DNA of 64,000 nucleotides, from NCBI GenBank assembly GCA_019802505.1, contig JAFMOC010000011.1:4788001-4852000 (forward strand), in the 5' to 3' direction. The notes beneath the pieces are model-generated. The model did no database searches, was not told the origin of the DNA, and saw only the letters and a list, made by a program, of their open reading frames with translations. The translations under genes were made by a program, and so were the position numbers. Origin of the DNA: Corydoras sp. C115 (Eukaryota; Chordata; Actinopteri; Siluriformes; Callichthyidae). Shown piece after piece: positions 22,620 to 33,975 of the stretch (its first letter is position 1; every line of letters starts with the position of its first letter).

Positions 22620-25475
22620 AGTATCCCTTAGTTTCTTATGAATATGATAAACTTTAAGGTATTCAGATGTGTAATGTTTTTTTATTTTTTATAATTTACA
22701 GTTTGTAATCTAAGAGAAATAAGAGTTGGCTGAGAACTGTTCAAAGTTTAAAGATTCTTCATGTAAAAATATAAAAAAGGTTTAGTGTTCTTCATTCCGT
22801 ATTTTTCCACAAATACAATGGCACTCCAGGCGAAAGAACCAAGAAGCTGTAAAACATTTCAAATTCTAAGTTTAATTCCATATTCTTTTAATATTTAATA
22901 TGTGTAAGTCGTTTTATAAAAACCTTTGCTCATCGACAAAATGAGTGAATTTATTATTAACAAAGAACTTTGTAATAAAAAAAGCCTTGTTTGAATGATT
23001 TTCCATATTATATATTACACACACTGTTATATATTATACTATTATACGCACACATGTTCATATATATATATATATATATATAATATGTTTATGGTGTGAG
23101 TGTACAATCTATAACATATACATATAGTTGCACTTTGTTGCATGTTTTGTTCATGTTCACCACAGTTGCCAATATTTGTGAACAATGTTATATGTTTAAT
23201 GTTAGGACCATGTGGAAACAAACACTTTCCAAGGTCCAGCATTCCTGGTGTAGTCGAGTACCCAACCTTGACTAGGATAAGGCTTTTCCTGTAGATAAAC
23301 GAATGACCTCGAAACCTTTTCTAACACTCGGTTTCCTTAAACCATCAAGAGAATGGTTCTACAGGAAACGTTGAGTGAAAAGATGAATATCCTAGGTCTA
23401 AAAAACAAAACGAAGCTAGTAAGGGAGAGCATAAGAACAGTATTAAGCAAGACAATGTTTCCTTCATTTGTACAAAGCAGTTTGTTACTTCCACTGTGAG
23501 CTTTTGTCAGTACAATCTGTTTCTGTGTAAATGTCTGCCATTGGTCTCATAATGGTAATTATTTAAGCATATTTGTAGATTTTCATATCCGGAATCATGG
23601 TGTTTTAAACCATTGTGGCATACAAATGACACCGTGTTTGTAAAATTCAAATCAGTGGGTTATAGGTACTCTTATTTTACTTTGTCCGTTTCTTGGCATT
23701 AACAGTTCGTACTGGGAAAATGTGTTAAAACACCCTGGACATAGGGAGAACTTACAAGCTCAATACAGAACTGACTTTGGCTGCCCACCAAGGATTCAAA
23801 CTTAAATTTTTTGCTGCGAGTTGACCACATCGTTCCTTTTTCACATCATCTAATCTCAGTTTTCTCTGTCCTGTGTTCTGTTGGTTTGACCACATTTATT
23901 CTTGATCTGTCCTTAAAAACAAAATGTATTTTTCATGTTAATTATTTGCATGAAATGTCACCATAGTAACATACAATATCTTATGATTATTCAAATAGCG
24001 TTTCACACATATGTAAAAGTCTGATATCAAACAAATAAACCATTACTGAATTACTGCACATAGTGGGAGTGGTACTATAAATACATTTCCTATTGAAAGC
24101 TAAATTGATTTATGTTCACGGAAGGTATTTCCTTATAGTATATTTTAATACTTGCTACACCTGCGATACTTTGTTTGGTATAAAATAAGCCTTACATTAT
24201 GATATGGCCTTTATTATTTGAGTAATGAGTGCAATTCTTATCCGTTTGAATCAGCAAGGATGCATGCATGAGGTCAGCGTTTGGCTAAAGAGACAAAAGC
24301 CAGGTATGAATGAATATGCTCATTGTCCGTGTCATTCCACGGAAGAAAACAATACATGGCCCTTAAGTCAACTTAACTTAATATTTGTCACATAACTAAA
24401 TATATTTAAATGCATTCATATATGATGTGTTATGATTTCTAACTAAAGATAATAGAATATCTATACAGTAGTTTTTTCATACTAATATGTCAGACTTAAC
24501 CTGAGCCTGGGTGTGCTCATGTTCTTTGCATCATTGTGGCTTTGCATGGTTCTGACACATTATCACCACTACAATTTCTGTGTACAGCCCACTGATTAAG
24601 CACAAGTTGACTATTTTATTGTATGACGATGAGTTATTGATTGCCATATCAGATGCCCCTCCTGTATTGTGTCATAGTGTTGAGTCAAGCTGACTTAAGG
24701 CCTGACTGTTTGTTTTACGTTGGGATGGACGTGATAATGGACACGTGTGTTCATACATCACTCTTGTCTGTCATGGGCCTGACCTCATGCATAAATAATT
24801 CCTGGTAGAAAAAAGGAATTCTTATAACCACAAAGCCCTATTCATGCCTGAAGTAGCTGCGTTTATGTACAATGGCCTGGTTAGTTACAGAATTAATGAA
24901 TATAGCGCCAGCCCTCTTAGTTCAGACTGAAGCAAAACATGTGATGGGTTTCATAAGTGAGTTGCACAACAGAATGCCCATCTGGTATTTCATTCATTAT
25001 ATTCAGGTCCTGACGTAAAAATGCCAGCACTGTCTGGCCTAAGTGGGTATGTTTGTTAATACAGATGTGTTATTGTTAAGATTATACTTGTGTCATGGGT
25101 GTCTTGCTGTCTTGTGGTTGAGTTGTGTGGTGTGTCTCTATGCAGGAAGAAACTGGCTCTTAGACTTAATTGTATTGTTCATATTTGAAAAGAGTCATCA
25201 TTTTGTGAAAATCTGCTAACAAAATATACTAGTTTAAAATGCAATAAACCATCCATCAGGATTCTGCGGTCATATGCACAAAAACAGGTTTACACTGAAC
25301 ACTGAACTAAAGTTTAGTAGGTAGACCACCTTGTTTCTACACTCATTGTCTATTTTATCATTTTCAAATACCATATAGACAGATACAGTACCAAACTGCC
25401 ATACACACTGTGTAATGTATATGTACATTCTTCCAAGGTTTTTATTGTTTCTACTTTGTGTTTTTCTTCTCTTAG
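22620..25475. other. errfi1: errfi1 intron 1, remainder
   Basis: Mostly unique DNA without gene content. The stretch 24230-24960 has fewer simple repeats and could hold regulatory elements, but nothing specific can be shown. Confidence 0.4.
23060..23082. repeat. (AT)n microsatellite in errfi1 intron 1
   Basis: Short pure AT run. Confidence 0.9.
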
Positions 25476-25484
25476 GTTAAAAAA

Positions 25485-25526
25485 ATGGAGAGTTGGTTTG
25501 CCTGGAGGATGGAGATGGCTGGATAA
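25485..25526 (+). promoter_or_regulatory. Upstream ORF in the errfi1 5' UTR
   Basis: AAAATGG context, 13 codons (MESWFAWRMEMAG) then TAA, ending 70 nt before the main ATG. It could damp translation of errfi1. Confidence 0.55.
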
Positions 25527-25596
25527 CAAATTTCTCTGGTCAGATGGCATTACGTGAAAAAATATTCTGAAGTGCCTCTTCAGTTTTTGCTAAAGT

Positions 25597-25643
25597 ATGG
25601 CTTTATCCAGACCATACTGGGATCAATATAATGGCATGAATGG
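25597..25643 (+). CDS. errfi1: errfi1 coding exon 1
   Basis: Encodes MALSRPYWDQYNGMN plus two bases of a glycine codon, ending before GTGAGT. The exon begins at about 25476 after the acceptor CTCTTAG, so it carries about 120 nt of 5' UTR including a short upstream ORF. Confidence 0.85.
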
Positions 25644-28600
25644 GTGAGTGCTGGAAGGGGAACTAAATTATACTGTAGTTTTAATTTAGGGTGTAACATT
25701 TGGCTACTGTAGCAGAATTATGTTAGACAAACTATTTAGGCATGTAAGCTTTTGTTTGTAGTTGTACTAGAATATAGAAGGCATCAATATCATTTGGCCC
25801 AGCGATGGGTTGGCGCCCTGTCCTGGGTGTATCTGCCCAGTGCCCGAGACGTTCTCCCCTGGATGGGCATGGGGAACCCCCCCCACGACCCTAATATAGG
25901 ATAAAGCGGAAGATAATGAATGAATGAATATCATTTGGCTAAAACTTTCCTGGAATTTTGTAAAGAGTCTGAAGTATAAGAATATGGCCAGTGCACAGCC
26001 TTATAATAAAATTATATATCAGAAAAATATAGAAAGGATCTTATTTTAAAACCAAAAAGTGTAGTAATAACAATTGGTTTATTTAACTTAAATTTATATT
26101 AATATTGTTATTAATGATTGAATTTAATTCATTATCTTTAGAAATGTCTTTATACAAAAAAAAGTTAACAATTCAAGAAACTTCTGGCATTGCTCTGGCT
26201 TAATAACATGTTTATCTCACACATTTGCTGTCTTGGTCATGTTGTGCTGCTGGATTTATTTATCTGTTCATTTATGTTTTACAGCATGTACTTCTTTGGT
26301 GCTGACTCCACAGATCACATCCTGAAAACACATCGGCAAAGCTCAGTCTCTGAGGTCTTTGAAAGTAAGTGTATGACGGTGAATTGCACCATCACTGGTG
26401 GGAGGCAGTGGGGAGTGGGGGCAGTGGGGAGGATATCACACAGTCTGGTCACTGTGTGTTCTGTTCCTAAGGCGGATGTTTTTCAGGAAGTTTACAAGGT
26501 TATGGAAACCTACTTGGCTGATAAGCAGTTTTTTTTCTTTCCTTTTTTTAATAAGGCTTAAAGGTAGCAAATTCTAACTCCACTATTAATGACTGCTGAA
26601 AAACATTTCTATATATAACTATATATAATATATATTATAAAAAATAAAGCTGTGGATCAGTGTGGTGCTGGTGCTTAGAGAACACAGTAAAGGGAAATAT
26701 CAAATATAATTACAGACTGAAGTTGTGGAACTATAGTGCTACCTAATTGTAAAATCAAATGCTATAGCTATAACAGAATCAGATTTACATTATATGATCA
26801 AATATATATGAACACGGCAGCACGGTGGCTTAGTGGTTAGCACGTTCGCCTCTCAGCGCTAGGGGTTCCCGGTTCGAATCCCTATCTGGGTGGAGTTTCC
26901 ATGTTCTCCCCGTGTCTGCGTGGGTTTCCTCCGGGTTCTTCGGTTTCCTCCCACAGTCCAAAAACATGGATCAAGTCAATTGAATTCTCAAAATTGCCCC
27001 ATATAGAGTGTGACTGTGTGAGTGAGTGTGTGCCCAGCGATGGATTGGCGCCCTGTCCTGGGACTGTCTGCCCAGCGCCCGAGATGTTCTCCCCTGGATG
27101 GGCATGGGGAACCCCACCGCGACCCTAATAGAGGATAAAGCGGGAGATGATGAATGAATGAATATATATGAACACATGACTATTGTACCTATATGAGCAT
27201 AGTTAAATAAACCATGTCTGTTAATCGGTGGTTGTCCACCCTTTACCACAACATGTAAAAATACAGTGAACACTAATTTTAAGGGGAATTTTTGGCTGTT
27301 CTTACCTGATCCAAGACATAATTTGCTGAACAGTCTGTGGCCACTGTAATCTGATCATCCTCCTTGTGATTTATAATAGAAGAGAAAACAGTACATCAGT
27401 AAGTTGCATCATGTAGTGCTTACTGAATGAGGTCTGTCGTTGTCTTTTTCACGGCACAGTTTACAGTGAGGGCGGCACGGTGGCTTAGTGGTTAGCACGT
27501 TCGCCTCTCAGCGCTAGGGATTCCCGGTTCGAATCCCCATCTGGGTGGAGTTTCCATGTTCTCCCCGTGTCTGCGTGGGTTTCCTCCGGGTTCTCCGGTT
27601 TCCTCCCACAGTCCAAAAACATGGTTCAAGTCAATTGAATTCTCAAAATTGCCCCATATAGAGTGTGACTGTGCGAGTGAGTGTGTGCCCAGCGATGGAT
27701 TGGCGCCCTGTCCTGGGACTGTCTGCCCAGCGCCCGAGATGTTCTCCCCTGGATGGGCATGGGGAACCCCACCGCGACCCTAATAGAGGATAAAGCGGGA
27801 GATGATGAATGAATGAATATATATGAACACATGACTATTGTACCTATATGAGCATAGTTAAATAAACCATGTCTTTTAATCGGTGGTTGTCCACCCTTTA
27901 CCACAACATGTAAAAATACAGTGAACACTAATTTTAAGGGGAATTTTTGGCTGTTCTTACCTGATCCAAGACATAATTTGCTGAACAGTCTGTGGCCACT
28001 GTAATCTGATCATCCTCCTTGTGATTTATAATAGAAGAGAAAACAGTACATCAGTAAGTTGCATCATGTAGTGCTTACTGAATGAGGTCTGGATGGGCAT
28101 GGGGAACCCCACTGCGACCCTAATAGAGGGAGATAATGAATGAATGAATGAGTTTATAGTGATTTGTAGCCTTTCACTCTTTTCTGCTGATTCCCTAAAT
28201 CTTAATGTAGTATTTCATAATTTTGTATGAAAAATGTGTTTGGACTGTACTTACAAAGGTTAAGTGTGGAAATCTGTTATTGAGATGTACAGTACATTAT
28301 ATGTGTGTGTTGCATGTATAAAATTTGTATATAATTTTTAAAAATCTACAAAAAGCTGATCAAAAGAAACAATTAAATTGTTAAATACAGAATTTGTCAA
28401 ATTGTTAAAATAATTAATATAAAATATTATTGGTCTGGTTGATATTAGAACTCTGAAGAGGTTTCATTTAATTAATTTTTATCCAAAATGCTGTATATGG
28501 ACAATTTTACTTCTAATCAGGTATATTGAACATATAATTGTTTTGTTTTCAGGGAGGAAGCATGGCTCAAATTTCGACAATAACCCAGTACACCCGTGTC

Positions 28601-29502
28601 AGTCTTTAAAGCCTTCTGATCATGTGCAACTCCTTGCAACCACTAAGCACAGCCCACCTGAAGGAGACCAGGTTGTTCCATCTTTCCAGAAGCTCTCTGT
28701 CTATGAACAGTATTCACAGAAGAAAAGTTCCAAACCTCTTCCTCCTCTTCCTGACATGGGGGACCTGTCTTCAGATGAAGGCACAGACACCGAGGTGGAG
28801 TTCTTTTCCAGCACCAGTGACACCCAGCTGCTGGTGCCAGAAACAGCTTCGAAATCCTTAGCCTTCCAAAGCAAAGTGCCGTTTAGACGGAGTTTTGCAG
28901 GTTATGGACAAATCAATTATTCTTTCTATGATGGTCTGCACAAGCAAGTGAAACCAAGCGAACAGAACTTTGAGAGAGAACATGTACTGGTAAAAGAAAG
29001 AAACGGTCAAAAACGGCAGGATGAGGCCCAGAGCAAGCTGCATAGATCTCACTTGGGTGCTGCATCCTCTTTAAGAACTTCTACATTTATCAGTCCCTAT
29101 GCACAAGAGAAGCCTGAAGTTCCTCCCCGAATTCCTATCCCTTCCCAATCCAGAAGGAGTGTTGAAAGAAATGCAGATGAACCACCTGAAATTCCCCCAA
29201 GACAGCCTTTATTCCACAGGGTCCCACGTGCTCCTAGCCCCAAGAGTCTTCCTATTTATGTTAATGGAGTGATGCCCCCCACTCAGAGCTTTGCTCCCAA
29301 TCCAAAGTATGTGAGTAAAGCCCAGTCTGGCCCCGACTGTGAGAGCTGGCCGGCCATGCCATGCATACTGCCAATTATGGAGGATGGAAAAAAAGCCAGT
29401 GCCACTCATTATTTCCTCCTTCCTCAAAGGCCGGGCTACTTGGACAGATTTGAAAGATTTTTCAAGGAGTCGGATGCAAAAACTGCACAGAGTGGCTTTT
29501 GA
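25597..29502 (+). CDS. errfi1: errfi1 (Mig-6/RALT), ERBB receptor feedback inhibitor, complete CDS in three exons
   Basis: Exons 25597-25643, 26285-26364 and 28553-29502 (TGA) join in phase for 358 residues. The protein is a cytosolic scaffold that binds active EGFR-family kinases, blocks the asymmetric dimer and promotes receptor turnover. Landmarks: PLPPLP (104-109), acidic SSDEGTDTEVEF (115-126), RRSF..YGQINY, SH3-ligand motifs PEVPPRIPIP (230-239) and EIPPR (255-259). The ERBB-binding segment NGVMPPTQSFAPNPKYVS (280-297) is followed by the kinase-inhibitory stretch THYFLLPQRPGYLDRFERFF (327-346). It is shorter than human ERRFI1 (462 residues): the conserved N-terminal tail is largely replaced and the protein ends soon after the inhibitory segment. 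Teleosts carry errfi1a and errfi1b; which one this is cannot be told here. Confidence 0.95.
25799..25926 (+). mobile_element. 5'-truncated SINE in errfi1 intron 2
   Basis: Only the last 128 bp (from CCAGCGATGGGTTGG to the ATGA tail) are present, yet a perfect 13-bp duplication AATATCATTTGGC flanks it (25786-25798 and 25927-25939). This indicates incomplete reverse transcription at insertion. Confidence 0.9.
26285..26364 (+). CDS. errfi1: errfi1 coding exon 2
   Basis: Encodes MYFFGADSTDHILKTHRQSS and on to VFE; bounded by TTTTACAG and GTAAGT. The phase (2 in, 1 out) matches both neighbours. Confidence 0.88.
26640..26765. repeat. Fragment of the old dispersed repeat
   Basis: Contains 'gagaacacagtaaaggg' and 'acagactgaagttgtgg', related to 1650-2330 and 3190-3335. 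Confidence 0.4.
26816..27160 (+). mobile_element. DANA-like SINE in errfi1 intron 2, full length
   Basis: Flanked by a perfect 15-bp duplication AATATATATGAACAC at 26801-26815 and 27161-27175. It is the left part of a 655-bp tandem duplication. Confidence 0.93.
27471..27815 (+). mobile_element. DANA-like SINE, second copy in the duplication
   Basis: Nearly identical to the SINE at 26816. Its left flank AGTTTACAGTGA (27458-27469) matches, with one mismatch, the flank of a detached SINE tail at 28151-28162. Confidence 0.9.
28089..28150 (+). mobile_element. Detached SINE tail
   Basis: The last 60 bp of a SINE (CTGGATGGGCATGGGG to the ATGA tail) join the duplicated flank at a shared CTG. Its right flank, AGTTTATAGTGA, pairs with the left flank of the SINE at 27471. 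Confidence 0.88.
28553..29502 (+). CDS. errfi1: errfi1 coding exon 3 (main exon)
   Basis: Carries 316 codons, including all proline-rich and ERBB-binding motifs. The acceptor is TTTTCAG at 28546-28552. The open frame extends a few codons upstream into the intron but has no ATG there. Confidence 0.95.
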
Positions 29503-30700
29503 GTTCAAGTGAAGTTGCAAGCTCGGCTCAGATATTCGATTTATTTACAAGACAGAGTTTGTCTGCTACAGTATTCAGATTAGTTTAATGAAGCACTACA
29601 CAGTCACCTCATCATGAATTCAGAGTATAAAGAGGTCAGGTTTGTATATGCTGGACATAGTGAGTTATTTCAAGTCATCACTTGCATGTTTTTTTTTTTT
29701 GTTCCCGCTTACTTTAGTGTTTTCAGAATTTCCCTTTGAAGGATTTGACACTTTTGGGCAATTGTTTACCTAAAACACTGGTTGGTATAAGCTGGCCTTA
29801 TACTGATTTCTTTGCTCAGCCGTGGTTATTTAGATTTTGGTTGCATTTTAAGTATGAGTATTAGCACAAGGACCTTCTCAGAACATAACTTTGGCCCATT
29901 AGGACTGCTGTAGTTTATTATTCGTAAAAAGGATTTTAGGTGCAAATAGATTAATCTGCACTACATGTGTTTTCTGTACCGATGATGACGTTGCTGATCA
30001 AACACACAGTATTTGCACTTACCAACTGATAGCTCATATTTAATGTCTGTTCAACTGTACGTTTGGGCAGAGCTCATCTTTAGGCTAAAGCTGTTAAAAG
30101 AACAATAAATTATATAATTGAATAAAAGTTTAGTACTAAAAACAATCTGAGCAAAGTACTGTTTTTGGTCTGATGTCCTCTTTAGAGGATGATTAACAAA
30201 CAAGGGCAATTTAGTTACTTGCTATTACGGTTGGGAGGATCTGATTATACTAAAACATGCCACAATAAATGTGAATCATTATCTTTCTATGCTTTTGCTG
30301 CTCAAGCGTCGATGTTAACCCGTGGTCTGTCAGCTTCAAGCCACCCAATTGAACTGATTGGGAAAAGGTCAATGTTCTTTGTACCTCTGTCACAATTTGT
30401 ACTTTATCACGTACATGTGTATTTATCCACCCATTTACAGATTCTTAGGTGATTAAGCCTGTCAAGTGACTTCATGCTTGTTTACAAGATTGTAATTCCT
30501 CATTTTTGCTATCATTGTAGTAACAGGAGCTAAAACTGTATTCCTCCATGTCTTATTTATTTGCATATGAAGGCTCATGATCACTTAATATTTTATTGTT
30601 GTCACACTGCACTGAATTTATCTTTACATGCAGTATTTGTAGTATTTCATATCACTTTGATTTATTTAAGAAAATAAAATCATTTATTTATAAGTCTGAG
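29503..30700 (+). other. errfi1: errfi1 3' UTR
   Basis: Two AATAAA hexamers, at 30104-30109 and 30673-30678, are plausible polyadenylation signals. Several ATTTA motifs (for example near 30560-30665) fit a short-lived early-response mRNA. Confidence 0.6.
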
Positions 30701-31194
30701 AGCCCTGAGAGTTTGGTTTCTTGAAATTTTATACAGATATTGAAATGTATGCACAAGGACACTTCTTATTGTTTTATTTTTTTTTAAAAAAAAAAGTTGA
30801 TTATTCAGTCAGGCACCTGCTTTTTGTTTTCAGTAATTTCTAAATATTATTCTGTTAATGGAGCTTGTTTTGCTACTCTACAACTCTGCAGATAATTGTT
30901 TTTTTTTAAATCCTTCCTGTTGGGTTTATTGAACTCACCAGTTCTCACACTACCTTATCAGTTTATTGGATGTTTTTAGAGGTCACATTGGCTGTTACGG
31001 ATGCTGTGTGGCTTTATCTCTATTGTTTGTCCTGAGCCGTCATAATGAGCAGATTGTTAAACTCTTCCCTCATTAGCCTGACTCACTTCCACTGAATTCC
31101 AGCACACCATGGTGACAAACGTCATAACAAAGTTTGTCTTTTTTACTTACTAAAATACTTAGATTAATGTTTTTATTAATTGGACTAGTTAAAG

Positions 31195-31310
31195 TTCAAG
31201 CAATTTATTTATATAGCGCTTTTTGCAAGAGTACATTGTCACAAAGCAGCTTTACAGAATGAAAAGCCTTTAAATCTCCAAAGAGCAAGCCGAAGCGACT
31301 ATTGAGTATG
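31195..31310. repeat. Dispersed repeat with TTTATATAGCGCTTTT core
   Basis: Shares TTTATTTATATAGCGCTTTT and 'aaagagcaa.c.gaagc' with 58445-58560, so it is an interspersed family. Its class is not recognised. Confidence 0.6.
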
Positions 31311-31329
31311 ACATTGTGCCTCAGTATTT

Positions 31330-32760
31330 AACTTTAACCTTACAACTGGACGTTCCTGCGTATGATACCTTGGTAGGATGGACAAGGTCCTTTTTTGAGT
31401 TTCTATGTCCTATATATAATATATTGTTTGTTTCTTAAACAAGTTTGTTCACATATTTACACTTACTGTTAACACTTATTAACATCTAATATTGGATAAC
31501 ATGGTAGAATATAAAAGATTTATTTAATTTGCTATTTATTTTGCACGTTGCTAATTTTATATTATAAATTATTTCAATGGTGTAATGCCCTTTGCAGAGA
31601 TGTTTATCTTTGTCCAGCAGATGGCAGTAGAAGATTGAATTCTGGATAACATTGCTCTAAATTGTTTTATATATTGTGTTGCAAAGCCGTTGCTGAATGT
31701 TTTTATTTTATTTAGTCAATATCAGGACTTGTCTTAATAATATTAAGTTCTATAATTAATTAATTAATTAATTAATTAAATACGTGAAAGTTTTCAGCAT
31801 GATTTACATCCACAATCCTGCTCAGTTCAAAGCATCTGCTAAATGACTAAATGTTTGCAGACCCTATTGAAAGACTTTGGCTTTAAATAAAAATTAATAT
31901 GTGCTTTTGCTTACGTTTGCTTTTATAAAAAATATGTAATATAGATATTAAACTAATATTTAGGATCTAACAAGCCTTAACGATATAACAATGATCTGAA
32001 TGAATAATAATGACAAGCAATTAATAAATTTTGTATTACTATTAATATTACTACGACTACTAATGATAGTAATGAGGAAAACCAAATTTTTTGTTAGTGC
32101 AAACATTATTTGTCACTCCATAAATTGTCAAGTCATAATACATTTTTTGAATAAATTTTGAAAAAATTTTTGATCCGGAGAGTCAGGAGCCAGTGCAGTC
32201 AGAGGGTGTTTGCCAAACCTCCTGGAGGCTCCTCTGATGCCAATGAGAACTTGGTCCGCTCTCAAAGGTGCTCCACTGATGCCAATAACTCTTTAAGAGC
32301 ACTCAGCAATCCTATATCCCATGCACATTAATATGGACTCTAAGCCTCAGGTGAAGTGAGGTGTGGTTTTAAGAAAATATGTTGAATGTTTGATTAATTC
32401 ATATGTTATATGAGTCAAAGCCACTTTATTTAGGTTTGTCATAGTGTGTTAGAGTGTGGGTAGGATTGGGAGAGCACAAAAAAACTTAACCTCAAATTTT
32501 CAAAGTCTCAGTTGTGAAGCATGAGAGTGAGAGCTGGCACTTTAAAAATATGGATGTGTCTTTATGTGTGTCTACTGTTCCACATGCCAACATAATTAGA
32601 GAAACTGTGTGATGATTTGGGACTTGCACATCTCTAGTCCTTGTTGTGTCTAGGGAAACTTGTCAGGGAAACACATGGTTAATGATTGAAAGTTAAATAA
32701 GAAATGACTGACTCATAAATAATATTATTACAAAAATGCTTTTTTAAAGGAAACATTTTG
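31330..32760. other. Intergenic, no gene seen
   Basis: AT-rich, with an (AATT)n tract at about 31756-31780. Nothing supportable. Confidence 0.45.
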
Positions 32761-32778
32761 TTTCTTAAATTTGTGTAG

Positions 32779-33130
32779 GGCGGCACGGTGGCTTAGTGTT
32801 TTAGCACATTCGCCTCTCGGCACTAGGGATTCCCGGTTCGAATCCCAATTTGGGTGGAGTTTCCATGTTCTCCCCGTGTCTGCTTGGGTTTCCTCCGGGT
32901 TCTCGGGTTTCCTCCCACAGTCCAAAAACATGGATTAAGTCAAATGAGTTCTCCAAATTGCCCTATGTAGAGTGCGTTTGTGTGAGTAAGTGAGTGTGTG
33001 CCCAGCGAAAGAATGGGTGCCCTGTCCTGGGTGTATCTGCCCAGCACCCGAAACGTTCTCCCCTGGATAGGCATTGGGGTACCCTACCACGACCCTAATA
33101 GAGGATAAAGCGGGCAATAATGAATGAATG
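32779..33130 (+). mobile_element. DANA-like SINE, left member of a pair
   Basis: Full-length copy. The pair 32779-33482 as a whole is flanked by a perfect 12-bp duplication AAATTTGTGTAG (32767-32778 and 33483-33494). A related sequence, AAAATATTTGTAG, lies between the two. Confidence 0.88.
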
Positions 33131-33143
33131 AAAATATTTGTAG

Positions 33144-33482
33144 GGTGGCTCAGTGGCTTAGTGGTTAGTTTTCCTCTCAGCACTAGGGATTCCCGGTTCA
33201 AATCCCAATCTGAGTGGAGTTTCCATGTTCTCCCTGTGTCTGCGTGGGTTTCCTCCGGGTTCTCGGGTTTCCTCCCACAGTCCAAAAACATGGATTAAGT
33301 CAAATGAATTCTCCAAATTGCCCCATATAGAGTGTGTTGTGTGCAAAGTGATAGATTGGCGCCCCATGTCCTTTGTGTATCTGCCCAGCACCAGAAACAT
33401 TCTCCCCTGGATGGGCATGGGGGAACCCCCCCCCCCCCCGTGAGCCTAATATAGGATAAAGCGGAAGATAATGGATGGATGG
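33144..33482 (+). mobile_element. DANA-like SINE, right member of a pair
   Basis: Full length, with small deletions in the head (TTAGTTTTCCTCTC) and body and a 14-nt C run at 33426. Its tail is (ATGG)n rather than (ATGA)n, so it is a slightly different subtype from its neighbour. Confidence 0.85.
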
Positions 33483-33569
33483 AAATTTGTGTAGTTCACA
33501 TGAATTCTGGAGTCCACGGAGGAAACCCATGCAGGAAAAACTTTGGGGGGTGGGGATATATGGGGTTAT

Positions 33570-33975
33570 CATGCATCATCACTCCGACTCGTTCACTTCG
33601 CTCCAATGATGATTGCCGCCTGGCGATTCCACCTCACCGAGGAGCTAATTCTCACTCGTGGCGTTCACCACTGCAAAATGGTGGAACGATCTTCCCAACT
33701 CTGGCCGTAAGGCAGAATCTCTAAACAGTTTTAAGAAACTACTTAAGACGCATCTATTTAACAAATACCTGTTATAAAAAAATAAAAATAAAAAAAAAAT
33801 AAATTAATAAAAAAAAAAAAGGGGGGGGGGTGCAGCTTCGAATAACAATCAGGTTTGATGAATTTACAGTATAGTTGGTTTTCTCCATGGCTTCTGACTT
33901 GTGGTGTTCTCATTTGTAAGTCGCTTTGGATAAAAGCGTCTGCTAAATGACTAAATGTAAATGTAAATGTAATCA
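33570..33975 (+). mobile_element. L2-like LINE, 3' end only
   Basis: Translated AKWWNDLPNSGRKAESLNSF then KKLLKTHLF at about 33674-33765 is the usual C-terminus of fish L2-type reverse transcriptases. It is followed by the 3' UTR tail GTCGCTTTGGATAAAAGCGT and (TAAATG)n repeats. The rest of the element is missing. Confidence 0.7.

Larger units (their letters stand above)
26816..28091 (+). repeat. 655-bp tandem duplication of a SINE plus unique flank
   Basis: Copy 1 is 26816-27436 and copy 2 is 27471-28091, offset exactly 655 bp with only a few mismatches; both contain a SINE and 276 bp of unique intron. The 34 bp between them are not repeated. Confidence 0.93.

Noticed and set aside
28622..28861. 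ORF in another frame within errfi1 exon 3
   Set aside because: Shadow of the errfi1 coding frame.
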